Shown here: positions 1 to 10,455 of the stretch, piece by piece
Position numbering within the stretch: the first letter of the stretch is position 1
Layout of the letters: each line of letters opens with the position of its first letter
DNA from: Streptomyces sp. DH24
GTDB taxonomy: Bacteria > Actinomycetota > Actinomycetes > Streptomycetales > Streptomycetaceae
Length of the DNA stretch: 64,000 bases
NCBI RefSeq assembly: GCF_029813775.1
Contig: NZ_JARVKW010000011.1
Coordinates: 1-64,000, forward strand
Direction of reading: 5' to 3'
The notes under the pieces: generated by a model
Told to the model about the DNA's origin: nothing
The model's input: only the letters and a program-made list of their open reading frames with translations
The model's database searches: none
Made by a program: the position numbers and the translations under genes

Positions 1-471
1 ACCGGCGTGTGAGCGAACGCGCCGACCGCGCGCCCGGCCGCCGTTGGCCGTTGTGGTCCGGTGGTTCGCCGTGGTCGTGGTGGTCGGTGGTTGTGGTCCG
101 GTGGTCCGGTGGTCCGGTGGTCCGCCGGGGGGGGTGTGGCCGGGGGGGGGGGGGGGCGGCGTCGGTGGGGGCTTCGGCGGCTGTGGCGGTGGCGGTGGTG
201 ACGGAGGAGGTGTGGGGGTGGGCGTGGGCGTGGGTGTCGGCTCGGGGGGCGGCGTGGGGGTGTGGCACGGCGGGAACGTGGGCCAGGAGCCGCTCCCGGC
301 GCCCGCCACCGCCGTCGTGCCGCCCGGTCCCGTGGACGCGAAGGCGCACGCGTCGGCGACCGCCACGCCGGCCGGTGCGCCGACGAGCGACCACACCAGT
401 GCCATCAGGGCCAACGCCCTTGCCGCCCAGGCGGGTTGGAGCGGTTCGGGTTCTCGCACGACGGAGAGCAT
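1..471 (-). CDS. Secreted proline-rich protein, 3' end beyond window
   Basis: The reverse strand reads open from an ATG at 471 to the left edge with no stop, so the C-terminus lies outside the window. The N-terminus is short and basic, followed by a hydrophobic stretch (about residues 17-38, ending GVAVADA) that looks like a signal peptide. After a small Ala/Gly/Ser segment the protein becomes almost pure Pro/Thr (TPTPTPT, then PPPPP runs), then Thr/His/Arg rich. No catalytic domain is visible in the part present. A cell-wall-spanning or surface protein is likely. From memory S. coelicolor has a secreted proline-rich protein at the matching place (SCO0931). The start is uncertain because no strong Shine-Dalgarno sequence precedes it. 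The poly-Pro codons contain a long C homopolymer. Confidence 0.6.
   Translation of the reverse strand, partial: MLSVVREPEPLQPAWAARALALMALVWSLVGAPAGVAVADACAFASTGPGGTTAVAGAGSGSWPTFPPCHTPTPPPEPTPTPTPTPTPPPSPPPPPQPPKPPPTPPPPPPGHTPPGGPPDHRTTGPQPPTTTTTANHRTTTANGGRARGRRVRSHAG
142..156. repeat. G15 homopolymer inside the proline-rich gene
   Basis: Fifteen consecutive G residues on the + strand, read as CCC proline codons by the reverse-strand secreted protein gene. Mononucleotide tracts of this length are prone to polymerase slippage, which would shift the reading frame of the downstream part of the gene. They are also prone to sequencing and assembly error. Confidence 0.9.
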
Positions 472-721
472 GATCAGCGGCGGGGCACTCCACGCCGCCG
501 CGCCCGGGGATTGCCCCGAAGGGGTGACGGGCACCTCGTGGCGTGTTGACCGCGGCGGCTCGGGGCGCGGGCCGTGACCGTCGTACGGCGCGTGCCGCGG
601 CCCTTCCCGTTACAGAAAAACGCGGACGGATTGAACGCGACCGGCACCGGCATGCGTACCCCCTGCCGTGCGGCGGCGCAGCAGGGCGCTGCAACACCTT
701 GACTGATGTGGGGAGTTCAAG

Positions 722-1666
722 ATGAAGACCTCCTGGCGGAGCGCCTCACTCGTGGCGGGCGCCGCGGCGGTGCTGGCGCTGACGACGGCGTGCGGTCAGG
801 AAACCGGTGGTTCCGCAAGCAGTCAGAACGTCGGCGCCACGGCGTCGCCCGGCGACTACGGCAGCGTCGGCGCCGGTGAGGACCCCGGTGGCCCGGCCGG
901 CGGCGAGCAGGCCGCCCCGAGCCCGACCGGGGCCCCCGCGGGCGAGCTGTCCGTCGCCGCCGTCGCCGGACTCGGCAAGGTGATGACCGACGGCGTCGGC
1001 CTGACCCTGTACCGGTTCGACCAGGACACGGCCCAGCCGCCGGTGTCGAACTGCGAGGGCGACTGCGCCGAGACGTGGCCCCCGGTGCCCGCGGACGACG
1101 CCGGGGCCGGTGAGGGCATCGACAAGGCGCTGCTCGGCGAGATCACCCGCTCCGACGGCAGCAAGCAGCTGACCGTCGGCGGCCGGCCGGCGTACCGCTA
1201 CGTGAAGGACGTCAACGCCGGTGACGTGAAGGGGCAGGGCGTCGGCGGCAAGTGGTTCGCGCTGGCCCCCGACGGCAAGAAGGCGCGGTCGGCCGGGCTG
1301 CCCGGGCTGTCCACCCGTGAGGACCCCGAGCTCGGCGAGATCGTCGTCGACGGCAACGGCATGACCGTCTACCGCTTCATGAAGGACGAAGCCTGGCCGA
1401 AACCCGTCTCCGCGTGCACCGGCGCGTGCCTGGACAAGTGGCCGGTCGTGGCCCCCGTGGCCGCCGATGACACCAAGGGCGTCGAGCAGAAGGGCCTGAT
1501 GAGCTTCACCCGCCCGGACGGCGCGAAACAGCAGACGGTCGACTGCTGGCCGATCTACACCTTCGCCGGCGACGAGAAGCCGGGAGACATCAACGGCCAG
1601 GGCGTCGGCGGCACCTGGTACGCCGTCTCTCCCGACGGAAAACCGGTCGGCGCGCTCAAGAAGTAG
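722..1666 (+). CDS. Lipoprotein with four Lipoprotein_15 (PF03640) repeats
   Basis: A 314-residue secreted lipoprotein. The signal peptide ends in a lipobox-like LTTAC with the lipidated Cys at residue 24, followed by a Gly/Ser/Ala/Pro-rich linker to about residue 78. The body holds two pairs of the 'secreted repeat' family: blocks around 85-125 (LTLYRF...C...C..TWPPV), 135-180 (RSDGSKQLTV...G.GGKWFALAPDG), 205-245 (MTVYRF...C..C..KWPVV) and 255-310. Each YRF/TWP block has a Cys pair that could form a disulfide. Lipidation would anchor it on the outer membrane face. The biochemical role of the family is unknown. It is monocistronic, with a strong hairpin terminator 18 bp after the stop. Identification of the family is firm; function is not. 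Confidence 0.85.
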   Translation: MKTSWRSASLVAGAAAVLALTTACGQETGGSASSQNVGATASPGDYGSVGAGEDPGGPAGGEQAAPSPTGAPAGELSVAAVAGLGKVMTDGVGLTLYRFDQDTAQPPVSNCEGDCAETWPPVPADDAGAGEGIDKALLGEITRSDGSKQLTVGGRPAYRYVKDVNAGDVKGQGVGGKWFALAPDGKKARSAGLPGLSTREDPELGEIVVDGNGMTVYRFMKDEAWPKPVSACTGACLDKWPVVAPVAADDTKGVEQKGLMSFTRPDGAKQQTVDCWPIYTFAGDEKPGDINGQGVGGTWYAVSPDGKPVGALKK

Positions 1667-1683
1667 TCGAACGGCACCACATT

Positions 1684-1724
1684 CCGGTACGTCCCTTCCG
1701 CGTTGTGTGGAAGGGGCGTACCGG
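1684..1724 (+). terminator. Factor-independent terminator after the lipoprotein gene
   Basis: A 16-bp stem with a single G-T wobble (arms 1684-1699 and 1709-1724, beginning CCGGTACG and ending CGTACCGG) around a 9-nt loop, followed by TTTG. It sits 18 bp downstream of the stop codon. Confidence 0.85.
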
Positions 1725-1921
1725 TTTGCGCGCTCACGGATGCGATACGGGGCGGCTACTTCTCGTAGTGTTTTCGAACGGGAGGCGCCCGGCGGCCATT
1801 TGGCACGTGCCGCAGGCAGTGACCGGGAACGGATGGTCAATTTCCGTTTCAGCTCGCTCCTTTGGCGGGCGATCAGTAGCCTCAGCTCGAACACCGGATC
1901 GCCAAGCCCCTGGAGAGGTAG

Positions 1922-2734
1922 ATGGAGCGTCCCGCCTGGGCCCCACGGAGCATCGACATCTCGGTGCCGAGCGTTTCCCGGATCTACGACTACTACCTGG
2001 GCGGTTCGCACAACTTCGAGGTCGACAGGGAAGCGGCCCGCAAGGCCATGGAGTTCATGCCGGGACTTCCCAAGATCATGCAGGCGAACCGGGCGTTCAT
2101 GCGCCGCGCGGTCCGTTTCGCCGTCGACGGGGGAATCACCCAGTTCCTGGACATCGGGTCCGGTATCCCCACCTTCGGAAGCGTGCACGAGGTGGCGCAG
2201 GCCGCCGACCCCGAGGCGCGCGTCGTGTACGTGGACCACGACCCGGTGGCGGTGGCGCACAGCCAGGCGGTACTGGCGGACAACGAGGGCACGGACGTGG
2301 TCGCGGCCGACCTCCGCAAGCCCTACGAGATCCTGTCCAGCCCAGAGTTCGGGCGGCTCATCGACCCGAACCGGCCGGTGGCGGTGCTTCTCGTTGCCAT
2401 ACTGCACTTCGTGGAAGACGCGGACGACCCGTACGGTGCGGTGGCGCAGTTGCGCGACGCGCTCGCGCCCGGCAGCCTGCTCGTCCTCACGCACGCCTCG
2501 TACGAGGGAGTCCCGCTGCCGCCCGAGCGGGCCGGAGGCATGGTGAGCGTGTACGAGGACATCCGCAACCCGCTGATCATGCGCCCGCGCGAGGAGATCG
2601 CGCGGTTCTTCGAGGGGTACGACATGGTGGAACCCGGACTGGTGCCGATGCCGCACTGGCGGCCCGACACCTCGCCGGAGGACGAGGACCCGTACGCCTT
2701 CTCGGGCTTCGCGGGCGTGGGGCGGCGGGCGTGA
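1922..2734 (+). CDS. DUF574 / Methyltransf_19 SAM-dependent methyltransferase
   Basis: A 270-residue protein of the actinobacterial DUF574 family (PF04672). It has the family N-terminus (SIDISVPSVSRIYDYYLGGSHNFEVD), a Rossmann SAM motif FLDIGSGIPT at about residues 75-84, an acidic VYVDHDPVAV strand end that would hold the SAM ribose, and an AILHFVEDADDP segment. Streptomyces genomes carry many paralogues and substrates are unknown. The ATG follows GGAGAGGTAG. The stop overlaps the next gene's GTG start (GTGA), so it is probably co-translated with the c-di-GMP enzyme. Assignment to the methyltransferase fold is firm; substrate unassigned. Confidence 0.88.
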   Translation: MERPAWAPRSIDISVPSVSRIYDYYLGGSHNFEVDREAARKAMEFMPGLPKIMQANRAFMRRAVRFAVDGGITQFLDIGSGIPTFGSVHEVAQAADPEARVVYVDHDPVAVAHSQAVLADNEGTDVVAADLRKPYEILSSPEFGRLIDPNRPVAVLLVAILHFVEDADDPYGAVAQLRDALAPGSLLVLTHASYEGVPLPPERAGGMVSVYEDIRNPLIMRPREEIARFFEGYDMVEPGLVPMPHWRPDTSPEDEDPYAFSGFAGVGRRA

Positions 2735-4872
2735 GCGCGGAAACGGAGCCGGACGGGCCGGAGGACAGACTGCGCCGGTTCGCGACGATCTGGAGCCGGG
2801 CCGTGTTCCCGGTGACCTCGACGTCGTCGACCCGGCCGGAGTTCGAGCAGCAACTGTTACCGCTCGCCAGGCGGTTGAGCGAGGCCCTCAGGTCGCGCGT
2901 CTTCGACGCCGCCGAGGGCAGGGCCGTGGGCGCCGGACTGGTCGAGGCGCACTGCACCGACCCCGAGGCGCTCAGCCGCACACTGGACTGCGTCGACGCC
3001 TACCTGGTGCTGTACTGCGGCCAGGACGGCGACCAGGAGGACCTGCGGGCGCGTTCGGCGCGGCTCCAGCACGCCATGGCCGCGGGATTCGCCGAGGCCC
3101 TGCGGGAGCGGACGCTGTCGGAGCAGGAGGCCATCGCGCAGGCCGCGCTGCTGGCGCAGGGCGTCGTGGCCCAGGCGCTGCACGCCAGCGAGGCCCGCTT
3201 CCGCGCCGTCTTCGAGGGCGCCGCCATAGGAATCGGCATCGCCGACCTGGACGGCACGGTGCTCCAGGTCAACGGCGCGCTGGTGCGCATGTTCGGCGTG
3301 TCCGACCAGTCCCTGCGCGGCCAGCGGGTCGTCGACTGGTCCCACCCCGAGGACGCGCCCCACATCTGGCGGCTGTACGACGAGCTGATCCGCGGCGAGC
3401 GTGAGCACTACCACGTCGAAAAGGCCTTCTACCGCCCGGACGGCACGGTCCTGTGGACCAACCTGACCGTGTCCCTGCTGCGCGACGCGGACGGCGCACC
3501 GCAGTACCAGCTCGCCCTCATGGAGGACACCACCGAGCGGCGGCTGCTCAACCTGCGGCTGCGCTACGAGGCCACGCACGACGCGCTCACCGGCCTGCCC
3601 AACCGCACCTTCTTCTTCGAGCGGCTGGAGAAGGCCCTCAACGCGGGCGAGGGACAGCGCTTCGGGCTGTGCTACCTCGACCTGGACGGTTTCAAGACGA
3701 TCAACGACAGCCTCGGCCACGCGGCCGGCGACCGGCTGCTCGTGGAGGTCGCCGACCGGCTGCAGGCCTGCGCGACCGCGCCCGGCGAGATGGTGGCCCG
3801 GCTCGGCGGCGACGAGTTCGTGGCGCTGACCACCGGCCCCGACACCCAGACCGAGGTCGACGAGCTCGCCGACCGCATCATGAACGCGCTGCTCGCCCCG
3901 GTCAGCGTCGACGGCCGGGAGCTGACCGTGCGCGGCAGCATCGGCATAGTCGAGGGCCCGGCCGGTGAGCGCAGTCCCGCGGAGGTGCTGCGCAGCGCCG
4001 ACATCACCATGTACCGGGCGAAGTCGGCGGGCGGCAACCGCTACGAGCTCGCCGACCCGGAGGCGGACGCCCGCGCCATCACCCGGCACGGGCTCACCAC
4101 GGCCCTGCCGGCCGCCCTGGAGCGCGGCGAGTTCTTCATCGAGTACCAGCCGCTGGTGCGCCTCGGCGACGGCAGCGTGCGCGGCGCGGAGGCCCTGGTG
4201 CGCTGGCTGCACCCGCAGCACGGTGTGCTGGGCCCGGACCGGTTCATCCCGCTCGCCGAGCACACCGGGCTGATCGTGCCGCTCGGCCGCTGGGTGCTGG
4301 AACAGTCGGTGCGCCAGGCCCGCAGCTGGCGGGAGAAGCACGCCGACGCGGGACCGATGCGCATCAACGTCAACCTCTCGCCGTGCCAGCTCACTCATCC
4401 CGGCCTCGTCCAGGACACCGTCGACATCCTGGAGCGCGCGGGCGTCGGGCCCGACGCGCTGTGCCTGGAGGTGACGGAGTCGGCGCTGATCGGAGCGGAC
4501 GACGACCTGCTGAAGCCGCTGCGCCGGCTCGCGGAGATGGGCGTCGACATCGCGCTGGACGACTTCGGCACGGGCTACTCCAACCTCGCGAACCTGCGCC
4601 GTCTGCCGGTGAGCGTCCTCAAGCTCGACCGCTCGTTCACCCAGAGCATGCAGCAGTTCCCGGCCGACCCCGTCGACCTGAAGATCGTCGAGGGCATCGT
4701 CTCCCTCGCCCACAGCCTGGACCTCGCGGTCACGGTCGAGGGCGTGGAGACCGGCGCCCAGGCCGAACAGCTCCGCATACTGGGCTGCGACACGGCCCAG
4801 GGCTGGTACTACGCCCGGCCGGGCCCGCCGGAACGCCTGCACGAACTGGCCCTGGTGGACGCGACGGGCTGA
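2731..4872 (+). CDS. rmdA: PAS-GGDEF-EAL cyclic-di-GMP enzyme, RmdA-like
   Basis: A 713-residue cytoplasmic protein. An N-terminal helical region (about 1-150) is followed by a PAS/PAC sensor (about 155-280, FRAVFEGAAIGIGIADLDG), a diguanylate cyclase domain with an intact GGDEF motif at 359-363, and a phosphodiesterase domain with EAL at 487-489, DDFGTGYSN and a C-terminal VEGVET. Both catalytic signatures are intact, so it may make and degrade c-di-GMP. This architecture and its neighbours match S. coelicolor/venezuelae RmdA, which affects development. The GTG start at 2731 overlaps the stop of the methyltransferase gene (GTGA). Codon 43 (2857-2859) is TTA, read by the bldA tRNA. A hairpin follows the stop. 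Confidence 0.88.
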   Translation: MSAETEPDGPEDRLRRFATIWSRAVFPVTSTSSTRPEFEQQLLPLARRLSEALRSRVFDAAEGRAVGAGLVEAHCTDPEALSRTLDCVDAYLVLYCGQDGDQEDLRARSARLQHAMAAGFAEALRERTLSEQEAIAQAALLAQGVVAQALHASEARFRAVFEGAAIGIGIADLDGTVLQVNGALVRMFGVSDQSLRGQRVVDWSHPEDAPHIWRLYDELIRGEREHYHVEKAFYRPDGTVLWTNLTVSLLRDADGAPQYQLALMEDTTERRLLNLRLRYEATHDALTGLPNRTFFFERLEKALNAGEGQRFGLCYLDLDGFKTINDSLGHAAGDRLLVEVADRLQACATAPGEMVARLGGDEFVALTTGPDTQTEVDELADRIMNALLAPVSVDGRELTVRGSIGIVEGPAGERSPAEVLRSADITMYRAKSAGGNRYELADPEADARAITRHGLTTALPAALERGEFFIEYQPLVRLGDGSVRGAEALVRWLHPQHGVLGPDRFIPLAEHTGLIVPLGRWVLEQSVRQARSWREKHADAGPMRINVNLSPCQLTHPGLVQDTVDILERAGVGPDALCLEVTESALIGADDDLLKPLRRLAEMGVDIALDDFGTGYSNLANLRRLPVSVLKLDRSFTQSMQQFPADPVDLKIVEGIVSLAHSLDLAVTVEGVETGAQAEQLRILGCDTAQGWYYARPGPPERLHELALVDATG

Positions 4873-4878
4873 CGGCAA

Positions 4879-4895
4879 GCGCCCCGCAGGGGCGC
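4879..4895 (+). terminator. Short GC hairpin, common Streptomyces intergenic element
   Basis: GCGCCCC-GCA-GGGGCGC followed by GGGGAACCGTGCGAG. This hairpin plus 'GGGGAAC.G.GCGA' tail resembles a widely dispersed Streptomyces intergenic sequence found at 3' ends of genes. It lies 7 bp after the rmdA stop and probably terminates or stabilises that transcript. Confidence 0.65.
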
Positions 4896-4969
4896 GGGGA
4901 ACCGTGCGAGCGACCGGGCACGACCCGCGCCCCGAGACGACGGGGCCCCCACCGGTGGGGCACCGCAGG

Positions 4970-5854
4970 TCACCTTTCGAACAGCATCCGCTGCAGCTCC
5001 CGCGCGGCCCGGGGCGGAGCCACGTCGCTGCGGTGCGCCAGCGCGATCGTGCGGTGCAGTCCGGGCCGGGCCAACGCGGTGACCCGCAGCCCGCGCCCGG
5101 CCCGCGTCGCCACCATGCGCGGCACGACGGCCACCCCGAGCCCGGCCCGCACGAACTCCAGCACCGCGTCCATCTCGCCGCCCTCCACCGCGAAGTCCGG
5201 CTCGAAGCCCTCCGCGCGGCACGCCGCCACGGTCAGCTCACGCAGGTCGTAGCCGTGCCGGAACATCACCAGACGTTCGCCCTCCAGGTCGGCGATCCGC
5301 ACCGCCCGCCGCCCGCCGCCCGGCCGGGGCGCCTCGGGCGACGACACCACCACCAGGTCCTCGCGCAGCAGCTCCACCGTCGTCAGCGCGGGTGACGGGG
5401 TCGGCAGCGGCAGCACCACCAGCGCCAGATCGAGCGCGCCACGGGCCAGTTCCCGTACGAGGTCGTGGGAGCCGCCCTCCTCGATCAGCAGCCGCACGCC
5501 GGGGTACCGGTCGTGGAAGGCGCGCAGCACGTCCGGCAGCAGGCCCGTGCACAGGCTCGGTGTCGCGCCCAGCCGGACCCGGCCGCGCCGCAGCTGCGCC
5601 AGCTCCAGCACCTCGTGCCGCGCCGTGTCCGCGTCGGCGAGGATCCGCCGGGCCAGCGGCAGCAGCGCCTCGCCCGCGTCGGTCAGCGTGATGTTGCCGC
5701 GCGCCCGCAGGAACAGGTCCGCGCCGAGTTCCCGCTCCAGCGCCTTGATCTGCTGGGACAGCGACGGCTGCGCGACATGGACCAGTTCGGCGGCCCGGGT
5801 GAAGTGCCGGGTCTCGGCGACGGCCACGAAGTACTGGAGCTGATGGAACTGCAC
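4970..5854 (-). CDS. LysR-family regulator, divergent from sdhCAB
   Basis: A 294-residue LysR-type regulator. The N-terminal winged HTH (HQLQYFVAVAETRHFTRAAELVHVAQPSLSQQIKALE) is typical, and the rest is the periplasmic-binding-like effector domain. The start chosen is GTG at 5854, where the canonical MQFHQLQYF begins; a longer ORF from 5896 would add 14 residues unlike the family and run through the palindrome between the genes. It is divergent from the succinate dehydrogenase operon with 83 bp between start codons, the classical arrangement for LysR control of the neighbouring operon plus autoregulation. The effector is unknown; a dicarboxylate is a plausible inference. Confidence 0.88.
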   Translation of the reverse strand: MQFHQLQYFVAVAETRHFTRAAELVHVAQPSLSQQIKALERELGADLFLRARGNITLTDAGEALLPLARRILADADTARHEVLELAQLRRGRVRLGATPSLCTGLLPDVLRAFHDRYPGVRLLIEEGGSHDLVRELARGALDLALVVLPLPTPSPALTTVELLREDLVVVSSPEAPRPGGGRRAVRIADLEGERLVMFRHGYDLRELTVAACRAEGFEPDFAVEGGEMDAVLEFVRAGLGVAVVPRMVATRAGRGLRVTALARPGLHRTIALAHRSDVAPPRAARELQRMLFER

Positions 5855-5863
5855 CCTGGCATC

Positions 5864-5878
5864 ATAGGCACGCCCTAT
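5864..5878. promoter_or_regulatory. T-N11-A palindrome, candidate LysR operator
   Basis: ATAGG-N5-CCTAT is an interrupted palindrome containing T(5865)-N11-A(5877), the LysR-box geometry. It lies just upstream of the LysR start and about 60 bp before the sdhC start, well placed for control of both divergent genes. Confidence 0.6.
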
Positions 5879-5937
5879 CGAATCAAGGCCGACCATGTCT
5901 TGGACCGATGCGGTAGGAGCCGCCTACCTTCTGTGAC

Positions 5938-6645
5938 ATGGCGATGGCAACGCGGACGGACCGACGGCCGTCCATGGCACGCACCGTGTGGGACTCGACC
6001 GTCGGCAAGAAGGCAGTGATGGCGGTCAGTGGCCTGATCATGCTGTCCTACCTGGTCGTCCACATGATCGGAAACCTGAAGATCTTCTTCGGGCCCGGCG
6101 AGTTCAACCACTACGCCCACTGGCTGCGCACCCTGGGCGAGCCGTTCATGCACTACGGCTGGACGCTGTGGCTGATCCGCGTCGTCCTGGTCGCCGCCGT
6201 CGTCGCGCACGCCGTGTCCGCGTACCAGCTCAGCCGCCGCGACATCAGGGCCCGGCCCGGCAAGTACGTCCACAAGAGGCCCCGGGCGAGCTACGCGACG
6301 CGCACCATGCGCTGGGGCGGGATCATCCTCGGCCTGTACGTCGTCTGGCACATCCTGGACCTGACCACCGGCACCGTGCACTCCGGCGGCTTCGAGTCCG
6401 GCAAGCCCTACCAGAACGTCGTGGACACCTTCTCCACCTGGTACGGCAACGTCATCTACATCGTCGCGACGCTCGCCCTCGGCCTGCACGTCCGGCACGG
6501 ATTCTGGAGCGCCGCCCAGACCCTCGGCGTCGGCAGCCGCACCCGCGACCGCGCCCTGAAGGCCGCCGCCGACGTCCTCGCGCTGCTGCTCACGGCCGGC
6601 TTCGTCGCCGTGCCCGTGGCCGTCATGACCGGAGTGGTGAGCTGA
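5938..6645 (+). CDS. sdhC: Succinate dehydrogenase cytochrome b subunit (b558 type)
   Basis: A 235-residue membrane anchor of the single-subunit, five-helix di-haem family found in Bacillus SdhC and fumarate reductases. Hydrophobic segments lie near residues 25-45, 75-100, 120-145, 160-185 and 205-230. Conserved His candidates for haem ligation are in [30 protein letters not shown] and [10 protein letters not shown]. It carries electrons from the SdhB clusters to menaquinone. It is the first gene of sdhCAB, with 1 bp separating its stop from the sdhA start. Streptomyces also carry a separate four-subunit Sdh, so this is probably the second, menaquinone-type complex. Confidence 0.9.
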   Translation: MAMATRTDRRPSMARTVWDSTVGKKAVMAVSGLIMLSYLVVHMIGNLKIFFGPGEFNHYAHWLRTLGEPFMHYGWTLWLIRVVLVAAVVAHAVSAYQLSRRDIRARPGKYVHKRPRASYATRTMRWGGIILGLYVVWHILDLTTGTVHSGGFESGKPYQNVVDTFSTWYGNVIYIVATLALGLHVRHGFWSAAQTLGVGSRTRDRALKAAADVLALLLTAGFVAVPVAVMTGVVS

Positions 6646-6646
6646 C

Positions 6647-8592
<1,946 letters not shown>

Positions 8593-8596
<4 letters not shown>

Positions 8597-9342
8597 GGCT
8601 CACCCTGCGCGTCTGGCGGCAGCAGAACGCCGACGCCGAAGGCACCATGTCCACGTACGAGGTGGACGGCATCTCGCCGGACATGTCCTTCCTCGAAATG
8701 CTGGACACCCTCAACGAGGAGCTCATCCTCAAGGGCGAGGACCCGGTCGCCTTCGACCACGACTGCCGCGAGGGCATCTGCGGCGCCTGCTCGCTCGTCA
8801 TCAACGGCGACGCGCACGGCCCGGAGCGCACCACCACCTGCCAGCTGCACATGCGGTCCTTCAAGGACGGCGACACCATCGACATCGAGCCGTGGCGGGC
8901 ATCGGCCTTCCCGGTCGTGAAGGACCTGGTCGTGGACCGGTCGGCCTTCGACCGCATCATCCAGGCCGGCGGCTACATCACCGCACCCACCGGTGCCGCG
9001 CCCGAGGCCCACGCCACGCCCGTGCCCAAGCCGGACGCCGACTTCGCGTTCGAGCACGCCGAGTGCATCGGCTGCGGCGCCTGCGTCGCGGCCTGCCCCA
9101 ACGGCGCCGCGATGCTGTTCACTTCCGCGAAGGTCAACCATCTCAACGTGCTGCCGCAGGGCGCGCCCGAGCGGGAGACCCGCGTACTGGACATGGTGGC
9201 GCAGATGGACGACGAGGGCTTCGGCGGCTGCACCCTGACCGGGGAGTGCGCCACCGCCTGCCCGAAGGGCATCCCGCTCACCTCCATCACGGGCATGAAC
9301 AAGGAGTGGCTGCGCGCGACCCGCAAGGTGGCCAGGCGGTAG
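8593..9342 (+). CDS. sdhB: Succinate dehydrogenase iron-sulfur subunit
   Basis: A 249-residue electron-transfer subunit. [2Fe-2S] ligands are Cys58, Cys63, Cys66 and Cys83. The C-terminal half has CxxCxxCxxxC (Cys158, 161, 164, 168) and a second group at Cys213, Cys219 and Cys223, which together hold the [4Fe-4S] and [3Fe-4S] clusters. It passes electrons from FAD in SdhA to the haems of SdhC. The ATG at 8593 overlaps the sdhA stop by four bases. It is last in the operon, followed by a strong hairpin at 9382-9418. Confidence 0.95.
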
Positions 9343-9381
9343 GCGCGCGGCCGGAAGACGTTCGCCGACAGGGTGCGGACG

Positions 9382-9418
9382 GGCGGGACCGGGAGTGGTG
9401 CTCAAACCCGGTCCCGCC
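9382..9418 (+). terminator. Terminator of the sdhCAB operon
   Basis: Perfect 12-bp GC-rich stem (GGCGGGACCGGG at 9382-9393 pairing with 9407-9418) and a 13-nt loop, 40 bp after the sdhB stop. The rest of the 339-bp gap between sdhB and the next gene (9343-9681) shows no convincing gene; it should contain the promoter of the acyltransferase pair. Confidence 0.85.
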
Positions 9419-9681
9419 AAGTACTCCGCCGCGCACGGCAGTCGGCGGCGCAGCCGGCGGCCCGCAGCGCGCGGGCCGGGCCCCGGCGAGCCGGCGCGGC
9501 GGGCCGTGAACGGCTGGTCCGGCGCGGGTCGCGGCCCGCGCCGTTCAACATCCCCACATTCCCCCTCCTGGCGCATGTCACGTGCACGCCAACCGGGATC
9601 GGAAGAACAGGACCGGCAGGCCGAATACCACCGGCCCTGCCCTCTGCCGCCGCCGAACCCGGCCCGTACCAGGAGAGAGCC

Positions 9682-10455
9682 ATGACCGGCGTCACCACGC
9701 TCGACCGCCCCCCGCAGCCCGCGGCACCCACCCGCTACACCGTCACCCTCGCCCGCGACGAGGAGGACGTGCGCGCGGCCCAGCGGCTGCGGCACGACGT
9801 CTTCGCCGGGGAGATGGGCGCCCTGCTGGTCACAGCGGAGCCCGGCCACGACGCCGACGCCTTCGACGCGTACTGCGACCACCTGCTCGTGCGGGACACG
9901 GTGACCGGCCAGGTCGTCGGAACGTACCGGCTGCTGCCGCCCGAGCGGGCCGCGATCGCCGGGCGGCTGTACTCCGAGAGCGAGTTCGACGTCCGCGCGC
10001 TGGACGCGATCCGCCCCGGGCTCGTCGAGGTCGGCCGCTCCTGCGTCCACCCCGACCACCGGGACGGCGCGGTCATCGGGCTGATCTGGGCCGGGATCGC
10101 CCGCTACATGGTCGACCGGGGGCACGAGTGGCTCGCGGGCTGCTGCTCGGTCCCGCTCAGCGACGGCGGCGCCCTCGCCTCCGCCACCTGGGACCGGGTG
10201 CGCGCCAAGCACCTCGCGCCGCAGGAGTACCGCGTCCGTCCGCTGCTGCCCTGGACGCCGGGCGAGTCCGCCGCGCCCGCCGCGGGCGCCGACCTCCCGG
10301 CGCTGCTGCGCGGCTATCTCCGCCTCGGCGCCTGGGTCTGCGGGGAGCCCGCCCACGACCCGGACTTCGGGGTGGCCGACCTGTACGTGCTGCTGTCGAT
10401 GCGACGGGTGAACCCGCGCTACCTGAAGCACTTCCTGTCGCTGGTGCCGGCGTGA
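9682..10455 (+). CDS. OlsB-like GNAT acyltransferase
   Basis: A 257-residue protein of the acyl-homoserine-lactone-synthase/OlsB-like GNAT group (PF13444). Family landmarks: RLRHDVFAGEMG near residues 37-48, FDAYCDHLLVRD, VVGTYRLLPP, EVGRSCVHPDHRDG near 113-126, and the C-terminal NPRYLKHFLSLV. In other bacteria OlsB transfers a 3-hydroxyacyl group from ACP to ornithine, and an adjacent PlsC-like OlsA adds the second acyl chain. The start follows AGGAGAGA, and the stop overlaps the next gene's GTG, a PlsC-type acyltransferase, so ornithine-lipid or related aminolipid synthesis is the leading inference. Acceptor specificity cannot be read from sequence. Confidence 0.8.
   Translation: MTGVTTLDRPPQPAAPTRYTVTLARDEEDVRAAQRLRHDVFAGEMGALLVTAEPGHDADAFDAYCDHLLVRDTVTGQVVGTYRLLPPERAAIAGRLYSESEFDVRALDAIRPGLVEVGRSCVHPDHRDGAVIGLIWAGIARYMVDRGHEWLAGCCSVPLSDGGALASATWDRVRAKHLAPQEYRVRPLLPWTPGESAAPAAGADLPALLRGYLRLGAWVCGEPAHDPDFGVADLYVLLSMRRVNPRYLKHFLSLVPA

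Noticed and set aside
9..577. Long + strand reading frames across the first 577 bp
   Set aside because: They are Gly/Val/Trp/Arg-only shadows of the reverse-strand proline-rich gene and have no ribosome binding site.
746..2656. 636-codon minus-strand frame opposite the lipoprotein and methyltransferase genes
   Set aside because: High-GC antisense shadow: His/Arg/Val/Gly-rich with no domain, while the + strand genes have clear families.
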